The notes under the pieces: model-generated
Told to the model about the DNA's origin: nothing
Seen by the model: only the letters and a program-made list of their open reading frames with translations
The model's database searches: none
Shown: piece after piece, positions 63,262-64,000 of the stretch
Numbering within the stretch: position 1 is the stretch's first letter
Layout: every line of letters starts with the position of its first letter
Position numbers and translations under genes: made by a program
Assembly: GCA_963719135.1 (NCBI GenBank)
Contig: CAVRAZ010000001.1
Location: 620,001 to 684,000 of the forward strand
DNA: 64,000 nucleotides
Reading direction: 5' to 3'
Source of the DNA: CAVRAZ01 sp963719135
GTDB lineage: Bacteria; Pseudomonadota; Gammaproteobacteria; DSM-19610

Positions 63262-64000
63262 ATGAAAGGTCCCGGTATCGCAATCCTGCTGCTGTCGCTG
63301 GCGTGCTCGAACCCGGCGTCGGCGCAGGACCCCGGCAGGCAGGCGGACACACTGTTCCAGGTATCGACGCTCGATGCCCTGCTGGCCGGCGACTACGACG
63401 GCCGCACCGATTTTCGCAACGTCGAGCGACACGGGGATTTCGGCCTGGGCACCTTCGAAGCGCTCGACGGAGAAATGGTCGCCGTCGACGGAAAGTTTTA
63501 TCAGATCCGTTGCGACGGCATCGCGACGCCGGTCGACCCCGATCAGCGGACACCGTTCGCCGCCGTCACCTGGTTCAGGGCCGACGATGCCTTTCATGTC
63601 AGCGATACAACCAGCTGCAGCGACTTGCAGCGCCTGCTCGAAAAGCGCTTTCCCTCGACCGGCGTGCCGTACGCCATCAAGGTGACCGGGCGCTTCACAT
63701 CACTGACGACGCGCAGCGAGCCGGCACAGGAAAAGCCCTATCCTCCGCTGGCGACCGCCCTGCAACACCAGGTGGTCTTCAACTTCGCCAACGTCGACGC
63801 CGTACTCGCCGGTTTCTGGCTGCCGTCGTTTCTCAGCGATCTCAACGTCGCCGGGTTTCACTTCCACGCCATCCTGGCGGACAGGATGACCGGTGGCCAC
63901 GTGCTCGATTGTGTGGTGGAGAATGCGGACGTCGAGATCGATACCACGAGCGATCTCGAGGTGCAGCTTGGCGATGGGGAAACGCGGCGACCGCTGGTCC
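63262..64000 (+). CDS. Acetolactate decarboxylase, exported (3' end outside window)
   Basis: At least 246 residues, cut by the window end without a stop. A signal peptide (MKGPGIAILLLSLACSNPASA) precedes the mature domain. Family features include LFQVSTLDALLAGDYDGRTD, HGDFGLGTFEALDGEMVAVD, GKFYQIRCDG, and the zinc site AGFHFHAILADRMTGGHVLD with three His. The enzyme turns acetolactate into acetoin; exported forms are known in some bacilli. GGAGG stands six bases before the ATG. It lies 60 bases after the LivJ-like gene, probably in the same transcript. Confidence 0.9.
   Translation, partial: MKGPGIAILLLSLACSNPASAQDPGRQADTLFQVSTLDALLAGDYDGRTDFRNVERHGDFGLGTFEALDGEMVAVDGKFYQIRCDGIATPVDPDQRTPFAAVTWFRADDAFHVSDTTSCSDLQRLLEKRFPSTGVPYAIKVTGRFTSLTTRSEPAQEKPYPPLATALQHQVVFNFANVDAVLAGFWLPSFLSDLNVAGFHFHAILADRMTGGHVLDCVVENADVEIDTTSDLEVQLGDGETRRPLV

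Overview
The window looks like a chromosomal piece of a high-GC, sulfur-oxidising gammaproteobacterium. The evidence is an aprM-aprB-aprA cluster with the AprM anchor instead of Qmo, the classical gammaproteobacterial order tig-clpP-clpX-lon-hupB-tRNA-ppiD, a trpF-trpB-trpA-accD-folC-(SPOR)-cvpA-purF-metZ block, and many REP-type palindromes of the kind common in this class. No species can be named from the sequence alone.

Layout. Positions 1-1262 hold the end of a BolA-family gene and a parvulin lipoprotein, closed by a strong terminator. Positions 1263-13100 are an accessory zone: a tetratricopeptide-repeat protein, the APS reductase cluster (3256-6425), a decayed IS5-type element inserted at CTAG, an integrase fragment, and a minus-strand run encoding a frameshifted Prx6-type peroxiredoxin, a small SOR-like dimeric-barrel protein, an atypical DsrC-family protein and catalase-peroxidase KatG. 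It ends with a RelE/ParE toxin-antitoxin pair whose toxin stop codon lies inside an attC-like site, i.e. a probable integron cassette. Positions 13274-21181 hold a class V aminotransferase and a four-gene oligopeptide ABC transporter with one permease frameshifted. Positions 21309-33439 are core genome: FabI, a dicarboxylate symporter, PpiD, tRNA-Asp/Val, HU, Lon with a heat-shock promoter, ClpX, ClpP, trigger factor and five tRNAs. Positions 33623-41819 carry folD, a frameshifted GGDEF/EAL regulator, cysS, gltX, ppiB and lpxH. Positions 42183-47662 carry a DUF455 gene with a secreted partner, a glycerate kinase, a SIMPL protein and metZ. Positions 47930-55483 run from purF back to trpF. Positions 56049-64000 are again more accessory: a 43-codon ORF coupled to an exported SRPBCC protein, a LysR regulator divergent from cytochrome b561-YceI-pirin, a HicAB module with broken hicA, and a periplasmic binding protein followed by a secreted acetolactate decarboxylase cut by the window end.

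How the genes fit together. AprABM oxidises sulfite to APS and passes electrons to the membrane. The peroxiredoxin/SOR-like/DsrC-like/KatG run combines peroxide defence with two proteins from sulfur-chemistry families and is the most interesting locus here. The rest is protein quality control, tRNA charging, and amino-acid, purine, folate and fatty-acid synthesis.

Odd features: at least four genes outside the IS element are broken by what looks like exactly one extra base each. This may be true decay or an assembly problem. Three kinds of palindromic repeat (REP, RAYT-like and a 182-bp MITE-like element) fill most of the long intergenic gaps.
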